From: Bradyrhizobium arachidis
GTDB lineage: Bacteria; Pseudomonadota; Alphaproteobacteria; Rhizobiales; Xanthobacteraceae
NCBI RefSeq assembly: GCF_024758505.1
Contig: NZ_CP077970.1
Span: 3,720,001 to 3,784,000 of the forward strand
Direction of reading: 5' to 3'
Length of the DNA: 64,000 nucleotides
Numbering within the stretch: the first letter of the stretch is position 1; every line of letters begins with the position of its first letter. The position numbers were made by a program, and so were the translations under genes. Below are positions 9,983-17,310 of the stretch, piece by piece. The notes under the pieces were generated by a model that made no database searches, was not told the DNA's origin, and was given only the letters and a program-made list of their open reading frames with translations.

Positions 9983-11872
9983 TCAGTTCACGGTGTCGGG
10001 CTCGGCGATCGCTTGGGTTGCTTGAGGCGCACTGCGCCAGAACCAGACGGTGAGCTCGCCGGTCCGGCCGCGGATCTGGGTCTGCAGGGGGCCGGTGAGG
10101 CGTCCCTCCGCCAGCGCCCCTCGGCTTCGGCCGGCTTCATTCAGCAATATATCGCTCAACGCCAGGCTCGCGCCGTGCTGGGCGGCGACTTCCATCAGCC
10201 GGCTCGCCACGTTCACGGTATCGCCGGTTGCGGTGATGTGGGCGTGGCTGCGGCCGCCGAGGCGCGAAGCCACGATCGTTCCGAAATGTGCGCCGATCTT
10301 GAAGCCGATCCGGTCCCCGATTTCGCGCGGCAGCAATGCGATCCAGCGCTCGACCATCTGATAGAGCCGGGCGCAGCATTCGACGGCGCGCGCGGCGTCG
10401 TCAGGTGCCTGCCGCGGCAGGCCGAACAGGATCATCGCACCGTCGCCGAGAAAGCCGGTGATCGTGCCGCCGCAAGCCGAGGCCTCCCGGTCGACCAGCG
10501 CGTGCAGCTCCTTGAGGAGGTCGCGAAGCTCGTCCGGATCGAGGTCTTCGCTGAGCGAGGTGAATCCGGAGAGGTCGATGAAGACGATCGCGGCGTTCTG
10601 CCGGACTGGCTTCAGCAGGAAATCCGGGTCTTGCGCCAGCCATTCCTGGACGGCGGGCGCCTGGAATTGCGCGAGCAGTCGGCTTCGCGCGGCAAAATAC
10701 TGGGTCCTGCGTCCACCGGCCCAGAGCTGCACGGCGGAAAAGATCGCAACCGGCGGCACCGTCGCCGCTAGCGTGGTCGCCGCGTTCAGCCAGACGCCGT
10801 GGGTGAAGGCAAACACGTTCAATGCGGCCCAGGCCAGAAACACGGCGGTGGCCGCGATGAGGCCGATCGCGCTGCGCCGCCATGCCAGGAGAGCGACCAG
10901 CAACATCGGCAGCATGATCACCATGATCGCCTCAGTGATGCGAACCTTGCGGTCATGCAAGATGCCGTCACCGGCCATCAGATGCGTGATCGCGGTCGAG
11001 ATCACCTCCACGCCCGGCATCAGGGAATCGAACGGCGTCGGGAAGAAGTCTCCGCCGCCGGCGACCGCCGCGCCGATCACCACGACCCGGTTCTGGATCG
11101 CCTTGCGGTCGAGGGTGCCGTCGAACACGGCTTGGGCGCTGACGGTGCGGATCGTGCGGCGAGGGCCGTAATAGGTGATCGGCAGCGCATAGCCGGCATC
11201 GGTTGCGACCGTGTGATCGCCGATCGAGAGATGATCCGGCGCCACGGTCAGCGGCTTGTCGAGCGCGCGCGTCGCCACTCGCAACGGAAACGACAGCTCG
11301 ACCTTGTCGCGCGTGCGGAACAGCATCGGGATCGACAGCGGCGATCCGGTCGCGACGTTGACGATGCCGACGTCGGCGTGATCAGCAAAGGCGGGAAGCG
11401 GCAGCAGGAAGCGCTCGGCCTGCGGCAGGCTCGCGAGCGCGTCCTGATTGCCCGCATCGACGGCTTCGATCGCTTCCGGGAAGATTGCGGCGGCGGCGAG
11501 CACCGTCGGCCTCGCGGCGAGTGATTTCGCGAGCAATTCGTCGTCGCCCGCAGAACCGCGATCCACCAGCAACAGATCGATCGCGATGAGTTTTGGTTCG
11601 AACTTTGCAATCGCCTCGACGACGCGCGCCAGATCGCTGCGCGCGAGCGGGAAATGGCCGCCGCGCTTCACGACGGTGTCGTCGATGGCGACGATGGTGA
11701 CGAGATCGGGCGGCGTCTTCACGCCGCGGACCAGCGTGCGCAGATCGGTCAACGGCGCCTCGAGGCGATCGAGGAAACGCAAATGGCCCGTGGCGTGGCC
11801 GACGTAAACGCCGACGCCCCACAGCGCCGTCAATGCGAGCGCGATCAGACTATGGAAACGACGCTTACTCAT
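9983..11872 (-). CDS. CHASE2 sensor-linked class III adenylate/guanylate cyclase
   Basis: 629 residues. Seen: N-terminal membrane helix (~9-27), an extracytoplasmic CHASE2 domain (~35-315, with TIVAIDDTVVKRGGHFPLARSDLARVV), three closely spaced membrane helices (~325-395), then a cyclase domain (~420-600). Metal-site aspartates are Asp433 (FIDLSGFT) and Asp477 (GFLGDGAM); the [10 protein letters not shown] motif with Asn and Arg is intact. The base-contacting Lys usually four residues before the second Asp is Gly473 here, so nucleotide preference is uncertain. It lies 41 bases downstream of a FecR-domain gene, a frequent partner in alphaproteobacteria. It converges tightly with the glycosyltransferase operon (8 bases). 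Confidence 0.9.
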   Translation of the reverse strand: MSKRRFHSLIALALTALWGVGVYVGHATGHLRFLDRLEAPLTDLRTLVRGVKTPPDLVTIVAIDDTVVKRGGHFPLARSDLARVVEAIAKFEPKLIAIDLLLVDRGSAGDDELLAKSLAARPTVLAAAAIFPEAIEAVDAGNQDALASLPQAERFLLPLPAFADHADVGIVNVATGSPLSIPMLFRTRDKVELSFPLRVATRALDKPLTVAPDHLSIGDHTVATDAGYALPITYYGPRRTIRTVSAQAVFDGTLDRKAIQNRVVVIGAAVAGGGDFFPTPFDSLMPGVEVISTAITHLMAGDGILHDRKVRITEAIMVIMLPMLLVALLAWRRSAIGLIAATAVFLAWAALNVFAFTHGVWLNAATTLAATVPPVAIFSAVQLWAGGRRTQYFAARSRLLAQFQAPAVQEWLAQDPDFLLKPVRQNAAIVFIDLSGFTSLSEDLDPDELRDLLKELHALVDREASACGGTITGFLGDGAMILFGLPRQAPDDAARAVECCARLYQMVERWIALLPREIGDRIGFKIGAHFGTIVASRLGGRSHAHITATGDTVNVASRLMEVAAQHGASLALSDILLNEAGRSRGALAEGRLTGPLQTQIRGRTGELTVWFWRSAPQATQAIAEPDTVN

Positions 11873-11891
11873 CCGCTCGTTCTAGTGTTCG

Positions 11892-11927
11892 TCCGAGACC
11901 TATTGTCCGAGTCCTATTGTCCGAGTC
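11892..11927. repeat. 14-bp tandem repeat at the FecR-gene 3' end
   Basis: The unit TCCGAGACCTATTG / TCCGAGTCCTATTG is present twice in tandem, plus a partial third unit beginning TCCGAGTC. It spans the stop codon of the FecR gene and most of the short gap to the CHASE2-cyclase gene, so copy-number change would alter the end of the FecR protein and the spacing of the pair. Confidence 0.75.
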
Positions 11928-12435
11928 TTGCCATCAAGGCCGCAACACGCGGCGCGCCCCAGCGCTTGACGACCAGCGCACCAGGACCTTCGACATCGAC
12001 GCCTTCGCCAACGCCAAGCGTGACAGACTTCCCGCCGGCGCGGCGGCCGACCGCAACGCGTCCGTCGGCGACGAACACGGCTGTCTTGCCGTCGGAGGCG
12101 TCGACCGCCCATCTGGTGCCGCGCACGGCTGCGATCGCCTGCGGTGTCAGCACCTTGAAACGATTGCCGCCCGGCTTCTTGGGAACTTCGACTAACAAGG
12201 CCTTGCTGCTCAATTCGATGGAGTCGATATGTCCGTCGCGATTATTGTCTTTAAGTTCAAATCTGGCGCCGCTTTCGGCGACGATTGTGATCCCATTGTC
12301 GCAACGCAATGTCTGGGTTGCGTTGGACGACGGGCTCGATGTGCAGCCGAGACTGGCGGGCTGCGCCGCGACCGGCGTGAACGTGAGACAAAGTGACGTC
12401 AAAACGACGAATCCCGCGCATGCGGCCTTGATCAT
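11914..12435 (-). CDS. Exported FecR domain-containing protein
   Basis: 173 residues from the Met at 12435. This start is chosen over 12447 because a strong GGAGG lies five bases before it and the earlier Met codon overlaps that site. Seen: signal peptide (MIKAACAGFVVLTSLCLTFTPVAA), two Cys in the mature N-terminus, and a FecR core (~95-150) with VLTPQAIAAVRGTRWAVDASDGKTAVFVADGRVAV. Free-standing FecR domains of this type are periplasmic and often occur with CHASE2-cyclases, as here. Inference: it may modulate or present a ligand to the CHASE2 domain. It is not a FecI/FecR iron regulator, because no sigma factor or TonB receptor gene is nearby. Confidence 0.85.
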   Translation of the reverse strand: MIKAACAGFVVLTSLCLTFTPVAAQPASLGCTSSPSSNATQTLRCDNGITIVAESGARFELKDNNRDGHIDSIELSSKALLVEVPKKPGGNRFKVLTPQAIAAVRGTRWAVDASDGKTAVFVADGRVAVGRRAGGKSVTLGVGEGVDVEGPGALVVKRWGAPRVAALMARLGQ

Positions 12436-12669
12436 GGAAGCCTCCATTCAGCGCTCGGCATACTCAAATCATCGTGATACGGCACCGTATCATGTGCAAC
12501 CCTGGGTGAAAAGCACCCTTTCGACGGCAATATGTACGGACCTATGTCCTTCTGCGGGCTTTTGAAGCTGCCTGGGGTCTTCGACCCGCGATCGAATTTC
12601 ATGCGAGGTCGGCGTCGGAACGGTCATTCGAGGATCGTCTTGTAAAGAATGAAACAGACGAGGTGACCC

Positions 12670-13365
12670 ATGAGCAGTCCAGTTTTGAAGCCCGCTGCAG
12701 AGCTCGCCAGCACCAACCGAACGCGTCATCCCAACGAAAGCGCCGATTATCGCCGCGCGCGGCAGGCGCTGCTCGTGGAGGAGATCGAACTCCGTCGCCA
12801 GATCGAGCGCGTCGCAGAATTGCGAAGAGCGCTGCCTGAAGGCGGCGAGGTGACGAAAGCCTATGTGTTCGAAGGCGAGCGCGGACAAGCTGCGTTTGCC
12901 GAGCTGTTCGGCGACAGGCAGACGCTCGTCGTCTACAGCTACATGTTCGGGGCGCAGCGCGAGCAACCCTGTCCGATGTGCACGTCGTTCATGAGCACGT
13001 GGGAGGCAAAGCTTCCCGACATCGAGCAGCGCGTTGCGTTCGCCTTCGTGGCGCGCTCGCCGATCGCGCGGCTGATTGCAGCGAAGAAGGCGCGCGGCTG
13101 GACGCGCCACAAGATCTATTCCGACACGGCCGGCGACTACACGCGGGATTATGTGAGCGCTGTTGACGCCGACATGCCGGGCTACAGCGTCTTCACCAAG
13201 CGCGGTGGCAGGATCCGCCACTTCTGGTCCGGCGAGATGGGAATGGACACGGCCGATCCCGGTCAGGACCCACGCGGCGCGCCCGACATGGACCCACTTT
13301 GGACAATTTTGGACACCACACCGGAAGGGCGCGGCAACGACTGGTACCCCAAGCTTGGCTACTGA
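12670..13365 (+). CDS. DUF899 thioredoxin-like family protein
   Basis: 231 residues, ATG preceded by GAGG. Seen: the DUF899 signature with a coiled N-terminus (RQALLVEEIELRRQIERVAELRR), the VVYSYMFGAQREQPCPMCTSFM segment (~95-116) carrying a CPMC redox-like motif, FVARSPIARL, and the tail WTILDTTPEGRG-DWYPKL. The family is a thioredoxin/peroxiredoxin-fold relative of unproven function, and the CxxC suggests thiol chemistry in the cytosol. It is a single gene with its own terminator downstream. Confidence 0.88.
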   Translation: MSSPVLKPAAELASTNRTRHPNESADYRRARQALLVEEIELRRQIERVAELRRALPEGGEVTKAYVFEGERGQAAFAELFGDRQTLVVYSYMFGAQREQPCPMCTSFMSTWEAKLPDIEQRVAFAFVARSPIARLIAAKKARGWTRHKIYSDTAGDYTRDYVSAVDADMPGYSVFTKRGGRIRHFWSGEMGMDTADPGQDPRGAPDMDPLWTILDTTPEGRGNDWYPKLGY

Positions 13366-13390
13366 AGATCGTGCCGCGGAACGAGGGGTA

Positions 13391-13414
13391 AGCCCGTGAT
13401 TTTGCGGGCTTTTT
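13391..13414 (+). terminator. Intrinsic terminator after the DUF899 gene
   Basis: A 6-bp stem AGCCCG/CGGGCT with an 8-base loop is followed directly by a T run (TTTTT, then CCC). It is 25 bases after the stop codon at 13365 and before the next plus-strand gene. Confidence 0.8.
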
Positions 13415-13582
13415 CCCAAATTGAGACAACGTTAACGAGTTGCCCTAGATCCGCCCGAACTTAATCCGCATTTAACTAAAAGTCGCCTTAATGACGCTCC
13501 GACCTCCTGCGAGATGCAGACTGGAACGTGACCAGCGGCACTTGAAGGGGGACTGAGTGACACCGTCCTGGACGCAAGGCGA

Positions 13583-14737
13583 ATGAGTACGAGTATCGCT
13601 GCGCAAAGTAACGCGGCACGGAAGTCCAAGAAGAATTCTCGGAAGTCTTCCCGGAAAGCTAGCTCCCAAAACATCGTAGGCGCCGCCGCGATCGGCGCCC
13701 TCGTGCTGGGCTGCGGCTGGACCGTGTACAGCAACGTCATCGCGTCGAGCCCCTATCCGACGCTCGGAGCCGCTGTCGACGACGAGCCCGTGATCAAGCG
13801 CGCCCCCAAGGTCGCGATGCGCGAGGCGGGCGCGGCGGTGAAGGAAGTGTTCGCACTTCTCCCCGATCGCTTGCAGGTCGCCGCACCCATAAGCCGCGAA
13901 ATGTTCAACGAGCGCTTTGCCGCCGCCGCGGCGCAGAGCGTGGAATCGAACGCAGCCAGCGCCGCGCCGGCCACGAAGATTGCCGACGCCAAAGACACCG
14001 CGAAGCCCGCTGAAGCTGCCAAGGTCGCGGAAGCGCCGAAGGCCCAGGGTCCCGCGAAGATCGCCGATGCCGCCAAGGCCAAGCGCGGCGCCGATGCGCC
14101 GACGCAGGTCGCGCTCAACGAACCCGCGCAGACCGCGCGCGCGCCGGAGGCGAAGCCGAAATCCCTCGCGGAGCGCGCCAAGGCGGCGGTGCTGTCGATC
14201 GCCTCCAACGACAGGCATTCGATGGTCGAAAAACTCTGGGGCAAGCGCGGGCCGTCAGGTGGGTTGCTCGCCTATGCGTCGGCAGATGCCAGCATCACCG
14301 CGAGCATCGCGCCGAAGGAGCAGAATCCGATGCTCGGCGGCGCGCCGCCCTACGATCGCGAGACCGCGGTCTACGACATCACAGCGAAGATGGTTTACCT
14401 GCCTGACGGAACCAGGCTCGAGGCGCATTCGGGCCTCGGCGCCAACCTCGACAATCCGCGCTCGTCCAACCAGCGGATGCGCGGCGTGACGCCACCGCAC
14501 ATCTACACGCTGAAGCCGCGCGAAGCGCTGTTCCACGGCGTGCCGGCGCTGCGGCTGACGCCGATCGGTGGCGAGAGCGCGATCTTCGGCCGTGACGGTC
14601 TGCTCGCTCACACCTTCATGCTCGGGCCGAACGGCGATTCCAACGGCTGCGTGTCGTTCAAGGACTACTACGCCTTCCTCGACGCGTATCGCAACAAGGG
14701 CATCCGCAAGCTCGCCGTGCTGGCGCGGGTCGAGTAG
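13583..14737 (+). CDS. DUF2778 / Tlde1-like L,D-transpeptidase-fold protein, membrane anchored
   Basis: 384 residues. Seen: a very basic cytosolic N-terminus (Lys/Ser-rich, ~1-30), one membrane segment (~32-52), a long Ala/Lys/Pro-rich linker (~110-215), and a C-terminal DUF2778 domain (~255-384). The domain contains LEAHSG, the MRGVTPPHIY segment and the catalytic-type motif HTFMLGPNGDSNGC (His343, Cys356). The family includes the Salmonella effector Tlde1, which acts on peptidoglycan tetrapeptides. Here the anchor and lack of secretion genes nearby argue for a resident envelope enzyme facing the periplasm rather than an injected toxin (inference). Confidence 0.82.
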   Translation: MSTSIAAQSNAARKSKKNSRKSSRKASSQNIVGAAAIGALVLGCGWTVYSNVIASSPYPTLGAAVDDEPVIKRAPKVAMREAGAAVKEVFALLPDRLQVAAPISREMFNERFAAAAAQSVESNAASAAPATKIADAKDTAKPAEAAKVAEAPKAQGPAKIADAAKAKRGADAPTQVALNEPAQTARAPEAKPKSLAERAKAAVLSIASNDRHSMVEKLWGKRGPSGGLLAYASADASITASIAPKEQNPMLGGAPPYDRETAVYDITAKMVYLPDGTRLEAHSGLGANLDNPRSSNQRMRGVTPPHIYTLKPREALFHGVPALRLTPIGGESAIFGRDGLLAHTFMLGPNGDSNGCVSFKDYYAFLDAYRNKGIRKLAVLARVE

Positions 14738-14746
14738 ACCCGCGTT

Positions 14747-15376
14747 TCAGGCCGCTACACTTTTCCGTAACGCCGTCTCCGTCGCGATCGCCTCCCGCAC
14801 GGCAGGCCGCGCCTGCATGCGTTCGAGATAGGCCGACAACGACGGCCATTGCGCGATGTCGACACCTGCGGGACGAAGCATCAGCAAGGCCCAGGTGAGA
14901 TACGCATCCGCGACGGTGAAGCTGTTGCCGACGAGGAATTCGCGGCCGGCAAGATGTGCAGATGGTACCGACAATGTCTGCGCGATCCTCGCGCGCGGTT
15001 TGGCGAGCGAGCCATCGTCCTTGTACCAGAAGGTCGGAAACAGGAACGCCTTGTGGATCTCGGCGCCGATGAAGCTCAGCCATTCGTGAAGCCGGTAGCG
15101 ATCTGTATCGCCAGCTGGCGGTGCGAGGTCACGCTCAGGATTCACGTCGGCGATGAATTGCAGCACCGCCGCGCATTCGGTCAGCCGCTCGCCGTTTTCC
15201 AGCACCAGGACCGGCACCGCGCCCTTCGACGAAAGGTCGCGAAAATCGCTCTCGTCGTCCACGACCTTCTTGGTCAAGAGATGCACCTGATGATAACGCG
15301 CATCGAGGCCGGCCTCCATCAGCGCGATGCGGCTTGCAAGCGAGCAGGCCATCGGCGAGAAATAGAGTTGCAGCAT
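14747..15376 (-). CDS. Glutathione S-transferase family protein
   Basis: 209 residues. Seen: N-terminal thioredoxin-fold half (~1-80) starting MLQLYFSPMACSLASRIALMEAG, where Ser12 in ACSLA is the likely glutathione-contacting residue, the cis-Pro in GAVPVLVL and the ERLTECAAVLQFI segment; helical C-terminal half (~90-200) with the FTVADAYLTW motif. The Beta-class-like pattern is usual in proteobacteria. It is 12 bases downstream of an isochorismatase-type gene and probably cotranscribed with it. Substrate unknown. Confidence 0.9.
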   Translation of the reverse strand: MLQLYFSPMACSLASRIALMEAGLDARYHQVHLLTKKVVDDESDFRDLSSKGAVPVLVLENGERLTECAAVLQFIADVNPERDLAPPAGDTDRYRLHEWLSFIGAEIHKAFLFPTFWYKDDGSLAKPRARIAQTLSVPSAHLAGREFLVGNSFTVADAYLTWALLMLRPAGVDIAQWPSLSAYLERMQARPAVREAIATETALRKSVAA

Positions 15377-15388
15377 CGCGTTGCTCCG

Positions 15389-15982
15389 TCATTTCAGCGC
15401 ATCGCCGCGCGCGATGATCGCGAAGCGGTCGGATAGCTCGGCGAGTGCAACCTCGTGGATGGTCCGGGCGTCCAGCGTGCCGCCGAGGCCGTCGGGCAGG
15501 TCGCGCGTGGCGCAGGCGTCGGCGTCAACAGTCGTGCGAAAGCCGAGGTCGAGCGCGGCGCGCGCCGTGGAGCTGACGCACATATGCGTCATGAAGCCGG
15601 CCAGGACGATGTTCTTCTTGCCGGTCGCGGCAAGGCGCGCCTGCAAATCGGTGCCGGCAAAGGCATTGGGTAGCTCCTTCTCGATCACCAACTCGCCGGT
15701 ACGGGGGCTCAGCTCGGCGACGATGGCGCCGCGGTCGGCACCACGATCGAACAGGCTGCCGGCCTTGCCGCAATGGGCGATATGGATGATCGCGGCTTTA
15801 CTCTCGCGTGCCCGTGCCAGGAGCGCAGCCACGCGTGCGATCGCGGGCCGGGCGCCGGGCAAGGCAAGGGGACCTGCGAGATATTCGTTCTGGATATCGA
15901 TCAGAACCAGTGCGGCGTCGCCAAGACGCGGCGGGTTGAGATCGGCGCCGGCGAACTGCAGCAGGGTCTTTGCGGTCGTCAT
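15389..15982 (-). CDS. Isochorismatase-family cysteine hydrolase
   Basis: 197 residues. Seen: the family fold with the catalytic Asp in ALVLIDIQNEYL (~29), Lys in VIEKELPNAFAGTDL (~101) and nucleophile Cys in GFMTHMCVSSTARAALDLGF (~135), plus the cis-peptide region before it. Members hydrolyse small amides or vinyl ethers (nicotinamide, carbamates, isochorismate); which one this cleaves cannot be stated. It is first gene of a two-gene minus-strand operon with a GST. The divergent LysR gene starts 128 bases away and probably regulates it. Confidence 0.9.
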   Translation of the reverse strand: MTTAKTLLQFAGADLNPPRLGDAALVLIDIQNEYLAGPLALPGARPAIARVAALLARARESKAAIIHIAHCGKAGSLFDRGADRGAIVAELSPRTGELVIEKELPNAFAGTDLQARLAATGKKNIVLAGFMTHMCVSSTARAALDLGFRTTVDADACATRDLPDGLGGTLDARTIHEVALAELSDRFAIIARGDALK

Positions 15983-16033
15983 GGTCTGGAAATCTCCGGG
16001 GTAAGAGGCGCGACAAACATAGTCCCGAGAATG

Positions 16034-16080
16034 CCTGCCAATATGCAGGGATATTGCAGCGGGTGGCTGCGATATTGCAG
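16034..16080. promoter_or_regulatory. Candidate LysR operator region
   Basis: Between the isochorismatase/GST operon and the divergent LysR gene there is an inverted repeat CCTGC-N6-GCAGG at 16034-16049, followed by two direct copies of ATATTGCAG at 16051 and 16072, spaced 21 bp (two helical turns). This arrangement resembles the recognition and activation sites of LysR regulators. It is a prediction only. Confidence 0.5.
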
Positions 16081-16110
16081 GTTACCCCCGGCCGGTATAA
16101 CCTCGCTGCA

Positions 16111-16944
16111 ATGAACTGGGACGATCTGCGCATCATCGCTGCCGTCAGGGACGAGGGTACTTACGCCGGCGCCAGCGCGCGGCTGCGCATCGACGAAACC
16201 ACGGTCGGGCGCAGGCTGTCGCGGATCGAGCGTGCGCTCGGCTTACGTCTGTTCGAGGCCGCCGACGGCGTCCGCAGGCCGACTCGGCAATGCGAGGCGG
16301 TACTGGCGCATGTCGAAGCGATGGCCACACACGCCGCCGAGATCGGGCGCGTCGGTCAAAGCCTGGCAGGTCCGGTGGGACGCCTGCGCATCGCCACCAC
16401 CAACACGGTCGCCGAGGAGGTGTTGTCGCCGCGCGCGAGCGACTTCCTGCGCGCCAATCCCGGCCTGACGCTGCAATTCCTCACCTCGAGCGAGAACGTC
16501 AAGTTTTCGCGCTGGGAGGCCGATCTCGCCATCCGGCTCCGCAAGCCCGACAAGGGCGACTTCGCGATCTCCAGGCTCGGCGACATCCGCCTCTATTATT
16601 TCGAGCCTGTTGCGACCGAGGGCGAGCCGACGCTGTGCGTCTATCCGGACGAACTCGGGGCCACTCCCGAGATGCAATTTCTGCGTACCAAGCAAGCCCG
16701 CGCGCGCTGCGTCACCGACAATGTTCGCGTCATCCGCAACCTGATCCGCGCGCATCAGGCCGCCGGCGTGCTGCCGGAGTACGTTTGCGAGGATCTGCTC
16801 GGGGATCGTCGCCTGCGCGCCACGCTGCTGCCGAAACGGCGCGACGCCTGGCTGCTCGTGCAAAATCACCTCAAGCGCGATCCTGCGACCCGCGTGACGA
16901 TCGACTGGGTGAGGGCGTGTTTCCAGGACATGTCGCGCAGTTGA
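16111..16944 (+). CDS. LysR-family transcriptional regulator
   Basis: 277 residues from ATG 16111, with conserved sequence beginning MNWDDLRIIAAVRDEGTYAGASARLRIDETTVGRRLSRIE. Seen: winged helix-turn-helix (~1-60) and a co-inducer-binding part (~88-275) that is shorter and more divergent than usual. It is divergent from the isochorismatase/GST pair and probably controls it and itself. No ligand can be inferred. Confidence 0.9.
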   Translation: MNWDDLRIIAAVRDEGTYAGASARLRIDETTVGRRLSRIERALGLRLFEAADGVRRPTRQCEAVLAHVEAMATHAAEIGRVGQSLAGPVGRLRIATTNTVAEEVLSPRASDFLRANPGLTLQFLTSSENVKFSRWEADLAIRLRKPDKGDFAISRLGDIRLYYFEPVATEGEPTLCVYPDELGATPEMQFLRTKQARARCVTDNVRVIRNLIRAHQAAGVLPEYVCEDLLGDRRLRATLLPKRRDAWLLVQNHLKRDPATRVTIDWVRACFQDMSRS

Positions 16945-16957
16945 GGCGATGCCGCGG

Positions 16958-16975
16958 TGTGACGATCGCGTCACA
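16958..16975. promoter_or_regulatory. Inverted repeat upstream of the sigma-54 promoter (candidate activator site)
   Basis: TGTGACG-ATCG-CGTCACA, 7-bp perfect arms with a 4-base spacer, lies 28 bases upstream of the sigma-54-type element and just after the LysR stop codon. Enhancer-binding proteins bind dyads upstream of sigma-54 promoters, so this is a candidate site for an RtcR-type or other activator. No such activator gene is in the window. The distance is shorter than typical (~80-200 bp), so a roadblock or LysR-related role is also possible. Confidence 0.45.
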
Positions 16976-17002
16976 GCGCAAGATGAGCGACGAAAAATCT
17001 TG

Positions 17003-17018
17003 CGGCACCCCCCTTGCA
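17003..17018 (+). promoter_or_regulatory. Sigma-54 (RpoN) type -24/-12 promoter
   Basis: Seen: CGGCACCCCCCTTGCA, with GG at 17004-17005 and GC at 17016-17017, the required 10-bp gap between them, plus the flanking CAC and TTG-A of the consensus TGGCAC-N5-TTGCW. Predicted start near 17029, just before the structured leader with tRNA-like modules. Known: bacterial rtcBA operons in enterobacteria are sigma-54 dependent and activated by RtcR. The match at exactly this place is therefore meaningful, although such motifs can occur by chance. Confidence 0.65.
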
Positions 17019-17130
17019 ACCCGGACGTGCTTCGTCTATTAGCGCGCTCCTTCGCTAGGCCATGTGTCCGGGCTCTCTGAGATCCCGGCTGGCGCGTACC
17101 GGCTTCCGGTGTCGTGTTCCGCCGAACGAA

Positions 17131-17211
17131 GGACAAAAGCAGGATGTAGCTCATGGAGAGCGTCGGGCTGAACACCCGAAGGCATCGGTTCGATTCCGGT
17201 CTCTTGTCCCA
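17131..17211 (+). ncRNA. tRNA-Phe(GAA)-like RNA module 1
   Basis: Seen: D-arm GCTC/GAGC (17149-17161) with a shortened 5-base loop; perfect 5-bp anticodon arm TCGGG/CCCGA (17163-17179) with loop CTGAACA, U33 and anticodon GAA at 17170-17172; 4-base variable loop; T-arm ATCGG-TTCGATT-CCGGT (17184-17200); acceptor-like strands GGACAAAAG (17131-17139) and CTCTTGTCC (17201-17209), 8 of 9 paired; CCA at 17209-17211. Odd: seven extra bases (CAGGATG) lie between acceptor strand and the TA before the D-arm, the discriminator would be C, and position 37 is C. A normal elongator tRNA is therefore unlikely. It resembles tRNA-like domains of bacterial Y RNAs or a decayed tRNA. Confidence 0.65.
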
Positions 17212-17285
17212 CAAAGGATAGCTCAGTTGGGTAGAGCAGGTGACGTTGAAATCATCGGGTCGCGGGTTCGAATCCCGCTCCAAGC
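17212..17285 (+). ncRNA. tRNA-Phe(GAA)-like RNA module 2
   Basis: It abuts module 1. Seen: TA then D-arm GCTC-AGTTGGGTA-GAGC (17221-17237) with a canonical GG-containing loop; anticodon arm GGTGA/TCATC (17239-17256) with an 8-base loop containing T-GAA-A (GAA at 17248-17250); 5-base variable region; perfect T-arm GCGGG-TTCGAAT-CCCGC (17262-17278). The acceptor is broken: CAAAGGA against TCCAAGC leaves only three inner pairs, and no CCA follows. It keeps the elbow (D and T loops) and the Phe anticodon but cannot be aminoacylated as a normal tRNA in this form. Confidence 0.6.
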
Positions 17286-17293
17286 GCTCCGTT

Positions 17294-17310
17294 TCAGCCT
17301 GAAAAGCTGA
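17294..17310 (+). ncRNA. Third GAA anticodon-like stem-loop
   Basis: A perfect 5-bp stem TCAGC/GCTGA encloses a 7-base loop CTGAAAA, the exact layout of a tRNA-Phe anticodon arm (C32 U33 GAA A37). No clear D- or T-arm surrounds it, although a weak CTTCAGT loop between GCG and CGC lies 3' (17334-17346). It may be a remnant or a minimal mimic of the same arm. Confidence 0.45.

Noticed and set aside
17131..17285. Two ordinary tRNA-Phe genes
   Set aside because: Anticodon and T-arms fit, but module 1 has a 7-base insertion before the D-arm and a C discriminator, and module 2 has only three acceptor pairs and no CCA. Called tRNA-like instead.
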